A DNA stretch of 64,000 nucleotides, from assembly GCA_025175895.1 (NCBI GenBank), contig CM046008.1, positions 20,415,255 through 20,479,254 of the forward strand. The letters run 5' to 3'. This DNA is from Wurfbainia villosa. Its lineage: Eukaryota > Streptophyta > Magnoliopsida > Zingiberales > Zingiberaceae. The notes beneath the pieces are model-generated. The model did not search any database, was not told where the DNA came from, and was given only the letters and a program-made list of their open reading frames with translations. This document shows, piece after piece, positions 1-11,507 of the stretch; position 1 is the first letter of the stretch; each line of letters starts with the position of its first letter. Position numbers and translations under genes: made by a program.

Positions 1-2639
1 GGAAATATCTCAGGATTTTTAGGGAATTTTTGGAATTTTTCTGGATTTAAACGGACTCCGTACGAGATTATTATTGGGATAAAATAGATAGGCTTTATTT
101 AAGGGGTATTAACCTAAACCGGAAACCCTAAGTTTTTATTTTCTTTTTCCCCGCCGTGACCCCGCTTTCTCCTTCGGCAGTTCCTTCACGCGCCGAAGCC
201 ATCTTCTTCCTCGTTCTCTTCTCTCGCGCAACCACCGTTTCTCCGCCGGCACCCTCTTCTTTGCCGGCGACACCCTTCTTCTCCGAGCGTCGCCCGTTCC
301 ATCACGCGCCCGACGCCAGCCTTTCTTCTCGTCGGTGCCCCTTTCCTCGTTGCGGTCGGCAGCCCACCGCCGCCCGACGTGAGCTCACCGCCGCCGCCCC
401 GGTGCGTGCTCCCCATCATGCGTCCGACGCCGCAACCTTCCTGCGCGGCCGCGCGACGCCCCTCTTCTCCTCCACAAGCGCCGCCTTCCCTTCGCATCTG
501 CCGCCAACAGCCGCCAACGAGGCAACGTCGGACTCCTCAGCCCTAGACGAGGAGCGCCGGCCTCTACGGCCATAGGACCGGCCGAGCCTCCTCCTCTTCC
601 CTTCTCTCCGGTGATTGCCGGAGCAAGGTAAGGGGTTGACTGGGGTTTTGTCTAATCCCTACGGTATGTTTCTGTGATTTGACAGTGGATTGTGTTTGGG
701 CAGTGATTTAGGGGAACAAGGGAATTTGCCGACGAACTGAGCAGTTGGGAGGTTCCAATCACAGGTATATCTCGAGCTATCTCTTGTTTGGTTTTGGTTT
801 TGTTGGGGGTGGCTGTGGGTGGATAAGGTCGGGTGTGAATTTTGGAAATGGAGTTGGGAATCTGATTTGGGGGAAGGATTGGTTGTCGGTGGGATTCTAC
901 GGCCGGTAAGTATGATTCCGGTGTTATTCGGTTGATCGATACGGTATTCGGAGGATATGGGATTTGGGTGATATTGTTTGATCTTGAGGATATTTTTATA
1001 GATGATGAATTAGGTTAATTGATTTGGAATTAATTGGGCTAAATTAATTGTATGGATATTTGTGGACAAGGAAAATTGGAAATAGTTTGGGTTAATTGGG
1101 ATATAAAGGAAATCGATTAATTATTCGATTTGTCGTTGAATTGTATTTTTGTGCTTGACTATAGTCATGCTTTATGCAGGTTTCGGTCACGAGGCAGGTC
1201 CCCAGTCATGACGATTTGGTTTCATTCTTGCGGATATATATATTCAGGCGGGTATTTTGACTTAACTTTTAGATTAAGTCAAGTTGATATGCTAGTTAGG
1301 ATAGCTTACAATAACTTTTTCATGTTTATATGTCTGGTATGCTTTTGGTGCCTACTAGATACATGCATGTGATAGGATATGATTATATTTCCCTGTTTGA
1401 TTTGGATCATAGTACATGGATTAGGGATATCTACATATTAATTGTACATATTATTCGGATAGGTGTTTTGAGTAGAATTTACATGCTTTAGTATCATGCA
1501 CCATTTTTGCATGATTGCATGCTAGCTGGACGGGGTTCCATTATTGTTGAGCCCGCAGCTAGTTACATGGCCTGCACACACTGCCACTCATGGGTTAGTG
1601 GTACATCAGGAGGGTGTGTCTGATTGCTCTGTCGAGAGCTCATTGGTCCGCTCATGGGTAGCGATGAGGCGTGGTAGCGGCGAGGATCCCTCCTCGCCTG
1701 CTATGACACCGGGAGATGAGAGCTTAGCTCCCCCACTATGTTTGGGGCAGGAGGATAGGTGTACTCCGACAGCATCCTGTCCACTCGGTCACTCAGGAGC
1801 AGTGATGGCAGAGTGCACAGTTGTCATAGCCCTACCCACTCGACTTCACCATTGCGTGTGAGGCGGCTGACTGGCGTCAGGGGTGACCATGTCATTGGCA
1901 CGACATGCACTTTGCACGGATTGCATTTGTATTGTGTTTGCTGCATTTTTATTGATGCCTTGGATGTGCATATGATGGTCATGCATACAGGATACATGTT
2001 TATATATGGTCAGGACTTTATTAATTCTAGTCAGGCACATGCTCCTATATCAGGGTAGGAGATTCAGGTAAGTACAGTCATTTTGTATTCCTTGCTTTCA
2101 TACCCTATTTATGTGAGACTGTACTGGCATGATATTTTTATTGTTAGCTATACCTTACTTTGCATATCTACTATACCCAGTAGAGTTCTTTGAACTCACC
2201 CGTTGATTTATATCTATTTCGGGATGAATGTCGGAGAGTGCATTCAGGACCCCACTCGTCGTGAATGTTTTATTTTGGATATTTGCTTTATGGTTTGGAT
2301 ATTTTGGTTAGAGGACATGTATAGGTTTGGAGATTGATTTTGTACTTGGATTTTTGGTGTCCATATGGACCTTATTCGGATATTGGTTTGATTGGATTTT
2401 GGTGAGTATTCCTGCCCAGATGGCAAAAGGGGTAAGTCGATTTATGGTAGACTGTTTATCATTTATTTTGGTTGATGGCCTGAGGCCAAATTATATAACT
2501 GCGTGTGAGTTTGGATTCCGGTCGTGTTGACCGATGTATAGTGGCCGTGTAGGCCTTGTATGTAAATTTGGGATTGTCACCCGTATAGGGGAGATGCTGC
2601 AGGATTTTTGTCTAGCGAGGTCTCCTTCGGTGCGTGACA
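1..2639 (+). repeat. 5' LTR of G (partial)
   Basis: It matches 8068-10669 almost base for base and ends in TGACA, followed 7 bases later by the PBS. A telobox-like AAACCCTAA lies at 123-131. The GC-rich stretch 150-620 carries open frames on both strands that are not protein-like (rich in Pro, Arg, Ser and Ala). The segment around 1168-1205 differs sharply from the other LTR, while its flanks agree. Confidence 0.93.
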
Positions 2640-2646
2640 ATTTATT

Positions 2647-2658
2647 TGGTATCAGAGC
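2647..2658 (+). other. Primer-binding site of G
   Basis: TGGTATCAGAGC is the usual plant retrotransposon PBS, complementary to the 3' end of initiator tRNA-Met. It starts 7 bases after the LTR end. Reverse transcription of the minus strand starts here. Confidence 0.9.
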
Positions 2659-2915
2659 GCCTAGGTTTTCGAGTTCCTAGGGGTTTTTGGATTTTTCGGA
2701 GTTCGCCATGTATTGGCAGGTTTTGCGAGGTAATCTGGAAATTTTGGATTTTCCGATGATTTTTATGTTTCGGAAATTCGAGGATTTTTGACGAGATTAA
2801 TATGGGGTTTTAGCGGCTACTGGACCTCTCCTGACGGTGAAATAGGTATGATGATAAATTTGATATGTTTTTATTTTTCGTAATATCTGTATTCATTTAA
2901 CAGATATGAGACGAG

Positions 2916-4122
2916 GTGGGCGTGCTTGGCAGAGGCGTGGTGTGGGGCGGCCACGCAGGACCCAGATCTTTGGCGACAGACTTGCCGGAGAGATCTACTG
3001 AGGGTGAACATATTGATCAGGGTCAGATTCCACAGGGTGCTGCAGGAGTAGTGGATCCTCAGTCCTCGGTGGATCCTCCTCCCGAGATACCCACTGCTAG
3101 GGCATCCGATGTACCAGCGGAGACCTGCGCTACACACATCGACACACCCGCCTTGATGGGACATGCTACTCTACGGACAGGCCCATCAGTGGAGCCGGTC
3201 GGCCCTCACTCAACATCGGCCCCTACTTATCCTACTGATGTAGCTGCGGCACGAGCTCGGATTCCCGGATTAGCAAAGTCAATGAAAAGCCGGTTCACTT
3301 TATTCAACGGAGAGACTGATCCGATCGTAGCTCAGTCTTGGATTGAGACGATGGAGCGTACCTTCTACTATATGGTCTGCTCCGAGTGGGAGAAGGCAGA
3401 GTTGGCAGCCTTCCATTTATGAGGCGAGGCCGAGATCTGGTGGGACATGCAGCGCTCGATTATTGGTGAGCAGCAGGTTACCTGGGCGAGATTTAGAGAG
3501 GCTTTTGAGATACAGTATTTCCCACGGGCATATCAGATGATGCGACGTCAGGATTTTATGAGTCTTCGATAGAATAATCGCTCAGTGATGGAGTATAATA
3601 CAGAATTTAATCGGTTAGACAGGTTTTGTCCAGAGTTAGTTGCTGAGGATAGGTCACGGATGATGCAGTTTGTTCAGGGACTAGATGGGCATCTACAGGT
3701 CAGGATGGCAGGATTTGGTAGTTCTTCCTACCGAGAGGCGTTGGATAGAGCTCTGTTGATCGAGTCGGGAGGGTCAATCTGAGACAGGAAAAGGAAACAA
3801 GCGAAAGAACCACGAGTCGGACCAACAACCACGGACTCTTGGGCAGCAGAGTGGCCACAGTCAGACGGGTCAGAGTCATTCTGGGGCATCTAGCCGGCCT
3901 CAGAAATCAGGACGATCTTCAGCTGGGCCCTCGCGGTCTTTTCAGTAGAGCCGGAGACCGCCCACTAGCGACACCTACTGTACTCGTTGTGGATCGAAAG
4001 AGCATATTGTCTCAGCCTGCACCTTGGGACAGTCAGTTTGCTATTATTGCAAGCTACCTGGACACATGAGTCGAGATTGTTCATTGAAGGCTCAACATGT
4101 GGCTTCCGGGGTTTCTATTTAG
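2916..4122 (+). pseudogene. G gag (capsid and nucleocapsid), broken
   Basis: Gag forms the cytoplasmic virus-like particle. The Ty3-type gag core is recognisable from about 3285 (SRFTLFNGETDP) to 3780 (REALDRALLIE). The frame carries in-frame stops at 3420-3422 (TGA) and 3570-3572 (TAG). A CCHC zinc knuckle (CYYCKLPGHMSRDC) lies at 4039-4080 in another frame, so at least one frameshift falls between 3782 and 4039. The zinc-knuckle frame ends at 4120-4122. Another ATG at 2906 soon meets a stop, so the true start is uncertain. About 400 codons in all, a normal length for the family. Confidence 0.82.
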
Positions 4123-4537
4123 GGAGGATCGTTGCATCGATGCAGGACTCGAGAGAGGGCCAAACGGCGCAACGCCCGCAGAGAAAGCTCCCCTGCAGAG
4201 TCGCCATGGCATTCATGGATAGGAGTACACGATGCCCTCACGGTGTCACAGGTTGATTTCAAGACCGCGATGCGGATGCGATCGGCCATCTGCAGTACCA
4301 TTTCGCAGCGCAGGCATCGATGCTCGGTGCGGCCAGCCGCCACTAGTTCGAGGATCGCCCACGCAACCGTGCAGAGCGAGTCGCGGTAGCCAACCTTCCT
4401 ATCGGCCTTCGTACCATCCGTGTCGATCGGGCCTCGGGCTCGAGCGGTGAGACCACCTCCACCACCACCGGAGACTGGGCGGATTCATGCGATTACGGAG
4501 AGGATCTTGCGCGTGAGCCAGCGAATCCGTAGTATTT
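4123..4537 (+). other. G gag-protease linker, no clear coding
   Basis: This arginine- and serine-rich low-complexity stretch links gag to protease. It has short open frames on both strands, none showing a recognisable domain. It is probably the decayed linker of the polyprotein. Confidence 0.5.
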
Positions 4538-4846
4538 GATGCGGTTTCACTTTATGCATTTTCAGCTATTATGCTAGTTGATACTGGTAGTTCGCATTCG
4601 TTTATTTCTCGTACATTTATGAGAGAGATTGGTAGACTACCGGCTATGAGATCACAGAGATTAGTCGTCTCCCTACCATCTGGCGATACATTGGATGTTA
4701 CCTAGGAGGTTCGAGGTTGTCCCTTAGATTTTGGTAACATCATTCTTACTGTAGATTTATTGGTACTGGACATAGTCGAGTTCGACATTATCCTTGGCAT
4801 GGATTGGCTGTAAGCATATCATGCCACAGTAGATTGCCAGACGAGG
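4538..4846 (+). pseudogene. G aspartic protease, broken
   Basis: The catalytic DTGSSHSFI motif begins at 4580, and the downstream ILGMDWL flap/hydrophobic motif ends near 4810. Both are hallmarks of plant Ty3/gypsy retropepsins, which cleave the polyprotein inside particles. In-frame stops occur at 4703-4705 (TAG) and 4811-4813 (TAA). The frame runs on into the RT region. Confidence 0.82.
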
Positions 4847-5922
4847 GTGGTCATATTTCGACCTCCGAATCAACCCTCGTGGGATTTCACTGGCATCCGG
4901 GATGACGGTATAGCAACCATTTCTGCGATTCAGGCTCAGAAGCTTTTATTGCACGGTTGTCAGGGTTTTCTATTATCTATGATTAATGTAGAAGATAGTG
5001 GCGACTCTCAGATCACGGACATCCCTATTGTCCGAGAGTATTCAGATGTCTTTTCAGAGGAGTTACCGGGTCTGCCTCCCAGAAGGCAAGTGGAGTTTAT
5101 GATTGAGTTAATACCTGGGACGGCGCCGGCATCGAAAGCTCCTTATCGTATGGCCCCGAGAGAGTTGGATGAGTTAAAGGTTCAGCTCCAGGAACTTTTG
5201 GACAGAGGTTTTATTCGCCCTAGTGCATCACCCTGGGGTTCTCCAGTTCTCTTCGTGAAGAAGAAAGATGGTTCGATGAGACTGTGCATCGACTACAGGC
5301 AGTTGAACGCCGTCACTATCAAGAATAAATATCCCCTGCCACATATTGAGGACTTGTTTGATCAGCTCAGAGGTACATCAGTCTATTCTAAGATTGATCT
5401 GCGGTCCGGATATCATCAATTAAGGGTTAGAGATTCTGACATTGAAGAATGCGCGTTCGTGCGGATATGGACACTATGAGTTTTTGGTAATGCCATTTGG
5501 GCTTACCAATGCTCCAGAGGTATTCATGGATTTAATGAACCGTGAATTTATGGATTTTCTAGATCGGTTCGTCATTGTTTTTATCGATGACATTCTGGTT
5601 TATTCTAGTTCCGAGGAGGAACATGCGCAGCATCTTCGTCTTGTTCTCGATAGGCTCAGGCGAGCGGTTATATCACGAGTTCAATAAATGCGCGTTTTGG
5701 TTACACTCAGTCGGTTTTCTGGGACATGTGGTTTCGAGTAGGGGTATTTCAGTTGACCCTCAGAAGATCGAGGCTGTCACCAGTTGGGAGCAGCCGAAAT
5801 CAATTCAGGAGGTTCACAGTTTCCTAGGTTTGGCCGGTTATTACAGACGGTTCATTGAGGGTTTCTCGAGCATTGCTATGCCATTGACACGCCTCACCAG
5901 GAAGGGCGTGAAGTTCACGTGA
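4847..5922 (+). pseudogene. G reverse transcriptase, broken by frameshifts
   Basis: A Ty3-type RT. Motifs in order are the primer-grip side RPSASPWGSPVLFVKKKDG, the LCIDYRQLN motif, YSKIDLRSGYHQ, then, after a frameshift near 5455, FLVMPFGLTNAP and the catalytic FIDD (about 5577-5591), which stands where the family usually has YLDD or FIDD. A second frameshift near 5670 precedes the thumb region (KCAFWLHSVGFLGHVVS) and SFLGLAGYYRRFI. It copies element RNA into DNA in the particle. The three frames rule out one functional product. Confidence 0.88.
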
Positions 5923-5950
5923 CGAGCGTCACGAGACTAATTTTCAGGAG

Positions 5951-6532
5951 TTGAAGAGGAGATTGGTGTCAGCACCGATTCTGGTATTACCATCAGGGGA
6001 CGACGGTTTCGTTCTTTATACAGATGCATCTCTACAGGGTTTAGGCGCAGTATTGATGCAACACAGTAGGGTAGTCTCTTATGCTTCTCGCCAGTTGAAG
6101 GACCATGAGAAAAACTACCCAGTTCATGATTTAGAATTTGCCGCTATTATCTATGCCTTGAAGATTTGGAGGCATCATTTATATGGTATTACATTTGAGA
6201 TTCTTATTGATCATAAGAGTCTCAAATATCTATTTACGCAGAAGGAACTCAATCTCCGACAGAGGAGATGGATGGAGTTCCTGAAGGATTATGACTGTAC
6301 CATCAGCTACCATCCAGGGAAAGCCAATGTGGTTGCCGATGCACTTAGCCGGAAGTCCCGAGGGACTTTAGCTTCCTTCCGAGTTTTGGTCATGGATTTG
6401 ATTCAGGGTTTCTCAGAGTTGAGCCTTGAGGAGCAGGGACCGACAGAGCAGGGTGTTCTGGTTACCATGGTTGCTCAGTCGTCTATCCGGACGAGAGTCC
6501 GGGAGGCTCAGGCCAGTGATCAGCATTTATAG
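5951..6532 (+). pseudogene. G RNase H domain
   Basis: It follows RT after a stop at 5920-5922. Motifs are VLYTDASLQGLGAVL, YPVHDLEFAAIIYALK, the LIDHKSLKYLF segment and the closing NVVADALSRK, the standard Ty3 RNase H signature for removing the RNA strand from RNA:DNA hybrids. The catalytic Asp of YTDAS and the Glu of DLEFAAI are kept. The frame ends at a TAG at 6530-6532, in the linker to integrase. Confidence 0.85.
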
Positions 6533-7390
6533 TTCATTGGTAGTCAGATAACTTCTGGACAGCAGACTGAGTTCACCCGCGATGATGAGGGTATTATATA
6601 TTTCCGAGGCAGATTATGTGTACCTCAGCCTCACCCGGTTATGGAGGAGTTACTACAGGAGGCTCATCGCTCTCGATTTGCGATCCACCCAGGCGGAACC
6701 CGCATGTATCGAGATTTAAAGCATTTGTATTGGTGGAACGGTATGAAGAAAGACATCGCAGATTTTGTAGCTAGATGTCTGATTTGTCAGCAGGTCAAGG
6801 CTGAGCACCAGAGACCAGCTGGATTACTTCATAGGATTCCTATTCCTGAGTGGAAGTGGGATCATATTACTATGGATTTTGTGATGGGATTGCCTAGGAC
6901 ACGTCAAGGCCATGACGCGATTTGGGTAGTCGTAGACCGACTGACCAAATCTGCGCACTTCTTATCGATTCGGAAGACGAACTCTCTGGATCGTTTGGCG
7001 GAGCTATATTGTCGGGAGATCATCAGATTGCACGGTGTTCCTTTGAGCATTATATCATATAGAGATCCCCGTTTCACGTCTAGGTTATGGCAAAGTCTGC
7101 AGCAGGCTTTAGGCACACAGCTTCGGTTTAGTACTGCATTCCATCCGTAGACAGATGGGCGATGCTGGCGGACCATTCGACACTAGAGGATTTCTTTGAG
7201 GTCCTGTGTTATAGATTTCGGAGGCAACTGGGAGGATCATTTACCGTTAGTGGAATTCGCCTACAATAACAGTTATCATTCGGCTATCCAAATGGCCCCG
7301 TATGAGGCATTGTATGGTAGGCAGTGTCGTACACCCACCTTTTGGGATGAGGTTGGGGAGGCCCAGTTGCTAGGACCCCAGAGAGCTTAG
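6533..7390 (+). pseudogene. G integrase, catalytic residues lost
   Basis: The N-terminal zinc finger is visible (IHPGG and KHLYWW histidines, then CLICQQ cysteines), followed by the core with the first catalytic Asp in ITMDFVMGL. At the second catalytic site the expected Asp is Tyr at 7058-7060 (SYRDPRF). The frame then hits TAG at 7148-7150. The stretch 7151-7195, where the catalytic Glu should lie, reads RCWRTIRH plus another stop. The conserved AYNNSYHSAIQMAPYEALYG follows at about 7260-7318. Integrase would insert the cDNA, and this copy cannot be active. Confidence 0.88.
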
Positions 7391-7402
7391 CATGAGGCAG
7401 AG

Positions 7403-7741
7403 TTGGTCTGTACCATCAGACGTAGGATGGCAGAGGCGCAGGATCGCCAGAAGAGTTATGCAGATCGTCGACGGAGACCTTTGGAGTTCTCTATTGGTGA
7501 TCATGTATTCCTGCGAGTTTCACCCACGAAAGGGGTGAAGAGGTTTGGACTCCGTGGTAAGCTAGCTCCTAGATATATCGGTCCGTTTGAGATTTTGGAG
7601 AGGATCGGAGCAGTTGCTTATCGTCTAGCGCTACCCCCATCTTTGACGAGTATACATGATGTGTTCCATGTGTCTATCTTTGAGAAGAATGTGCGGATTC
7701 TACACATATTCTATCGGATGTATCGAGTTCCATTCAACTGA
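7403..7741 (+). pseudogene. G integrase C-terminal GPY/F module
   Basis: This segment has the KSYADRRRRPLEFSIGDHVF and APRYIGPFEILERIG motifs typical of the gypsy integrase C-terminus, then DVFHVS, which leads into the chromodomain tail. It starts after a TAG at 7388-7390 and ends early at 7739-7741. The chromodomain remainder continues out of frame. Confidence 0.83.
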
Positions 7742-7762
7742 TGCTACTTCTGTGAGAGGTTC

Positions 7763-7909
7763 GTGCGGATTTTGGATTTCAAGGAACGACAGTTGTGGAA
7801 CAAGGTTGTGCGACTTGTCAAGGTCGGGTGGAGTCACCACACCGATGAGGAGGCTACTTGGGAGCTCGAGGAACAGATCAGAGCTCAATACCCCCACTTG
7901 TTTACTTGA
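7763..7909 (+). pseudogene. G chromodomain (integrase tail)
   Basis: Translation from 7763 gives VRILDFKERQLWNKVVRLVK, then the aromatic and acidic core VGWSHHTDEEATWELEEQI, and a stop at 7907-7909. This is the Tekay/Del-type chromodomain thought to direct insertion to heterochromatin. No ATG-initiated open frame covers it, because upstream frameshifts separate it from the integrase frame. It is the main reason for assigning G to the chromoviruses. Confidence 0.82.
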
Positions 7910-7993
7910 GGTACGTGAGGTATATTTACAATATTTAGAGTATTTCTTACTCGTTGTGCATCTGAGTAGGAAATTTGGAGACCAAATTTTTAT

Positions 7994-8006
7994 TAGTGGG
8001 GGAGAA
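7994..8006 (+). other. Polypurine tract of G
   Basis: The purine run AGTGGGGGAGAA immediately precedes the TGTTAAAT start of the 3' LTR, the normal plus-strand primer position. Confidence 0.85.
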
Positions 8007-10669
8007 TGTTAAATACGGGGATTTAAAACACTAAATTAAATGGTCCAATAATTAAGGAAATAATCCTGGAAATATCTCGGAATTTTTAGGGAATTTTTGG
8101 AATTTTTTTCGAAATTTTCTGGATTTAAATGGACTCCGTACGAGATTATTACGGGGATAAAATAGATAGGCTTTATTTAAGGGGTATTAACCTAAACCGG
8201 AAACCCTAAGTTTTTATTTTCTTTTTCCCCGCTGCGACCCCGCTTTCTCCTTCGGCAGTTCCTTCACGCGCCGAAGCCATCTTCTTCATCGTTCTCTTCT
8301 CTCGCGTAACCACCGTTTCTCTACCGGCACCCTCTTCTTTGCCGGCGACACCCTTCTTCCCCGAGCATCGCCCGTTCCATCACACGCCCGATGCCAGCCT
8401 TTCTTCTCGCCGGCGCCCCTTTCCTCGTTGCGGTCGGCAGCCCACCGCCGCCCGACGCGAGCTCGCCGCCGCCGCCCCGGTGCGTGCTCCCCATCACGCG
8501 TCCGCGCCAACCTTCTGTGCGCGCGATGCCTCTTCTCCTCCACAACCGCGCCTTCCCTTCGTCTGCCAGCACAAGACGGCGAGGCCACCTCGGACTCCTC
8601 AGCCCTAGACGAGGAGCGCCGGCCTCTACGGCCATAGGACCGCCCGAGCCTCCTCCTCTGCCCTTCTCTCCGGTGATTGCCGGAGCAAGGTAAGGGGTTG
8701 ACTGGGGTTTTGTCTAATCCCTACGGTATGTTTCTGTGATTTGACAGTGGATTGTGTTTGGGAAGTGATTTAGGGCAACAAGGGAATTTGCCGACGAACT
8801 GAGCAGTTGCGAGGTTCCAATCGCAGGTATATCTCGAGCTATCTCTTGTTTGGTTTTGGTTTTGTTGGGGGTGGCTGTGGGTGGATAAGGTCGGGTGTGA
8901 ATTTTGGAAATGGAGTTGGGAATCTGATTTGGGGGAAGGATTGGTTGTCGGTGGGATTCTACGGCCGGTAAGTATGATTCCGGTGTTATTCGGTTGATCG
9001 GTACGGTATTCGGAGGATATGGGATTTGGGTGATATTGTTTGATCTTGAGGATATTTTTATAGGTGATGAATTAGGTTAATTGATTTGGAATTAATTGGG
9101 CTAAATTAATTGTATGGATATTTGTGGACAAGGAAAATTGGAAATAGTTTGGGTTAATTGGGATATAAAGGAAATCGATTAATTATTCGATTTGTCGTTG
9201 AATTGTATTTTTGTGCTTGACTATAGTCATGCTTTATCACGAGTTTGATCCGGCGAGTCCCGATCGTGACGATTTGGTTTCATTCTTGCGGATATATATA
9301 TTCAGGCGGGTATTTTGACTTAACTTTTAGATTAAGTCAAGTTGATATGCTAGTTAGGATAGCTTACAATAACTTTTTCATGTTTATATGCCTGGTATGC
9401 TTTTGGTGCCTACTAGATACTTGCATGTGATTGGATATGATTATATTTCCCTGTTTGATTTGGATAGTACATGGATTAGGGATATGTACATATTGATTGT
9501 ACATATTATTCGGATAGGTGTTTTGAGTAGGATTTACAAGCTTTAGTATCATGCACCATTTTTGCATGATTGCATGCTAGCTGGACGGGGTTCCATTATT
9601 GTTGAGCCCGCAGCTAGTTACATGGCCTGCACACACTGCCACTCATGGGTTAGTGGTACATCAGGAGGGTGTGTGCAGTTGCTCTGTCAGGCTCCGCTGG
9701 TCCGCTCATGGGTAGCGATGAGGCAGCGTGGTAGCGGGCAGGGATCCCTCCTCTGGCCTATGACATCGGGAGATGAGAGCTTAGCTCCCCTAGTATGTTT
9801 GGGGGGGGAGGATAGGTGTACTCCAATAGCATCCTGTCCACTCGGTCACTCAGGAGCAGTGATGGCAGAGTGCACAGTTGTCATAGCTCTACCCACTCGG
9901 CTTCACCATTGCGTGTGAGGCGGCTGACTGGCGTCAGGGGTGACCATGTCATTGGCACGGCATGCACTTTGTACGGATTGCATTTGTATTGTGTTTGCTG
10001 CATTTTTATTGATGCCTTGGATGTGCATATGATTGTCATGCATACAGGATACATGTTTATATATGGTCAGTACTTTATTACTTCTAGTCAGGCATATGCT
10101 CCTATATCAGGGTAGGAGATTCAGGTAAGTACAGTCATTTTGTATTCCTTGCTTTCATACCCTATTTATGTGAGACTGTACTGGCATGATATTTTTATTG
10201 TTAGCTATACCTTACTTTGCATATCTACTATACCCGCAGAGTTCTTTGAACTCACCCCATTGATTTATATCTATTTCAGGATGAAGCTGTCAGGAGAGTG
10301 CAGCTGCCGGACCCCACTCGTCGTGAATGTTTTATTTTGGATATTTTCTTTATGGTTTGGAGATTGATTTTGTACTTGGATTTTTGGTGTCCGTATGGAC
10401 CTTATTCGGATTTTGGTTTGATTGGATTTTGGTGAGTATTCCTGCCCAGATGGCAGAAGGGGTAAGTCGATTTATGGTAGACTGTTTATCATTTATTTTG
10501 GTTGATGGCCTGAGGCCAAATTATATAACTGCGTGTGAGTTTGGATTCCGGTCGTGTTGACCGATGTATAGTGGCCGTGTAGGCCTTGTATGTAAATTTG
10601 GGATTGTCACCCGTACAGGGGAGATGCTGCCGGATTTTCATCTGGCGAGGTCTCCTTCGGGGCGTGACA
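8007..10669 (+). repeat. 3' LTR of G, 2663 bp, complete
   Basis: It begins TGTTAAATAC after the polypurine tract, ends GGCGTGACA, and repeats 1-2639. A telobox AAACCCTAA is at 8201-8209. Several open frames at 8286-8700 are GC-rich low-complexity shadows. Confidence 0.93.
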
Positions 10670-10670
10670 G

Positions 10671-11487
10671 ATGAACATTCCTGAGAGATATGGATTTCTC
10701 GTAAGTGAATCAAACAACGTATTACTCATTGATGATGAGGAGCCTACCAATTATGAAGAAGTTCTGAAAAGTTCAGAAAGGGATAAATGGCTTAAAGCCA
10801 TGAAGTCGGAAATGGATTTCATGTATAAATATCAAGTTTGGAACTTGGTTGACCCACCTGAAGGCATAAAGCCTATAGGGTGCAAGTGGGTTTTCAAGAA
10901 GAAAACCGACATGGATGGTAATGTGATTATCTATAAGGCTAGATTGGTGGTGAAACGGTATCGTCAAAAGTAAGGTGTTGATTATGATGAGACTTATTCT
11001 CCTTTTGCTATGCTTAAATCCATTCAGATGCTCTTGGCCATAGCGGCTCATTATGATTATGAGATATGACAGATGGATGTGAAAATAGCTTTTCTTAATG
11101 GAAACCTACTCGAGGATGTGTATATGATACAACATGAGGATTTCACATCGGTTGATAAAATCAAGGTATGCAATCTGCGACGATCCATATATGGACTGAA
11201 GCAAACATCCAGGAGTTGGAATATCCATTTTGATGAGACAATCAAAAGGTTTGATTTCTCACAAAATCCGGATGAACCTTGTGTGTACAAGAAGGTTAGT
11301 GGGAGTGCAGTCGTGTTCCTAGTATTGTATGTCGATGACATATTACTTATATGAAATGATGTTTCTATCTACAGTCAGTTAAAATTTGGTTGTCCAAGAC
11401 GTTCTCCATGAAAGACCTGGGAGAAGCGACCTACATCCTCGGGATTAAGATCTATATAGATAGATCGAAATGGTTGCTTGGTCTTTA
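10671..11487 (+). pseudogene. F copia reverse transcriptase, broken
   Basis: The copia RT opening is clear: EKWLKAMKSEMDF-like residues, VWNLVDPPEGIKPIGCKWVF, MDVKIAFLNGNL, SIYGLKQTSRSWN and catalytic YVDD at 11328-11339. All lie in one frame with stops at about 10971 and 11067, and again straight after YVDDILLI near 11353. The stretch after YVDD is frameshifted and contains further stops. The N-terminal edge is set by the G insertion. Confidence 0.88.
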
Positions 11488-11507
11488 ACAGTCTATATAT
11501 AGACTGA

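Larger units (their letters stand above)
1..10669 (+). mobile_element. Ty3/gypsy chromovirus 'G' (Tekay/Del type), left edge cut by window
   Basis: The order is LTR, initiator-Met PBS, gag with zinc knuckle, protease, reverse transcriptase, RNase H, integrase, chromodomain, polypurine tract, LTR. Comparison with the 3' LTR shows that about 61 bp of the 5' LTR lie outside the window. Integrase after RT/RNase H is diagnostic of Ty3/gypsy, and the C-terminal chromodomain with very long LTRs points to Tekay/Del. The 3' end joins copia RT sequence directly at 10670, so G was inserted into element F. The target duplication cannot be checked because the 5' flank is missing. The two LTRs look very similar by eye, so insertion seems recent, yet all coding regions are broken. 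Confidence 0.93.

Noticed and set aside
156..575. Open frames in the G LTRs (also 8286-8693) as possible genes
   Set aside because: They lie in repeated LTR sequence, are GC-rich low-complexity on both strands, and change between the two LTR copies without keeping frame.
2647..2658. TGGTATCAGAGC as part of tRNA genes
   Set aside because: Only the 12-base primer-binding complement is present at each site. No cloverleaf or promoter boxes follow.
7656..8012. Open frame at the end of G as an envelope or accessory gene
   Set aside because: The real coding here is the chromodomain in another frame. No signal peptide or membrane segment is seen.
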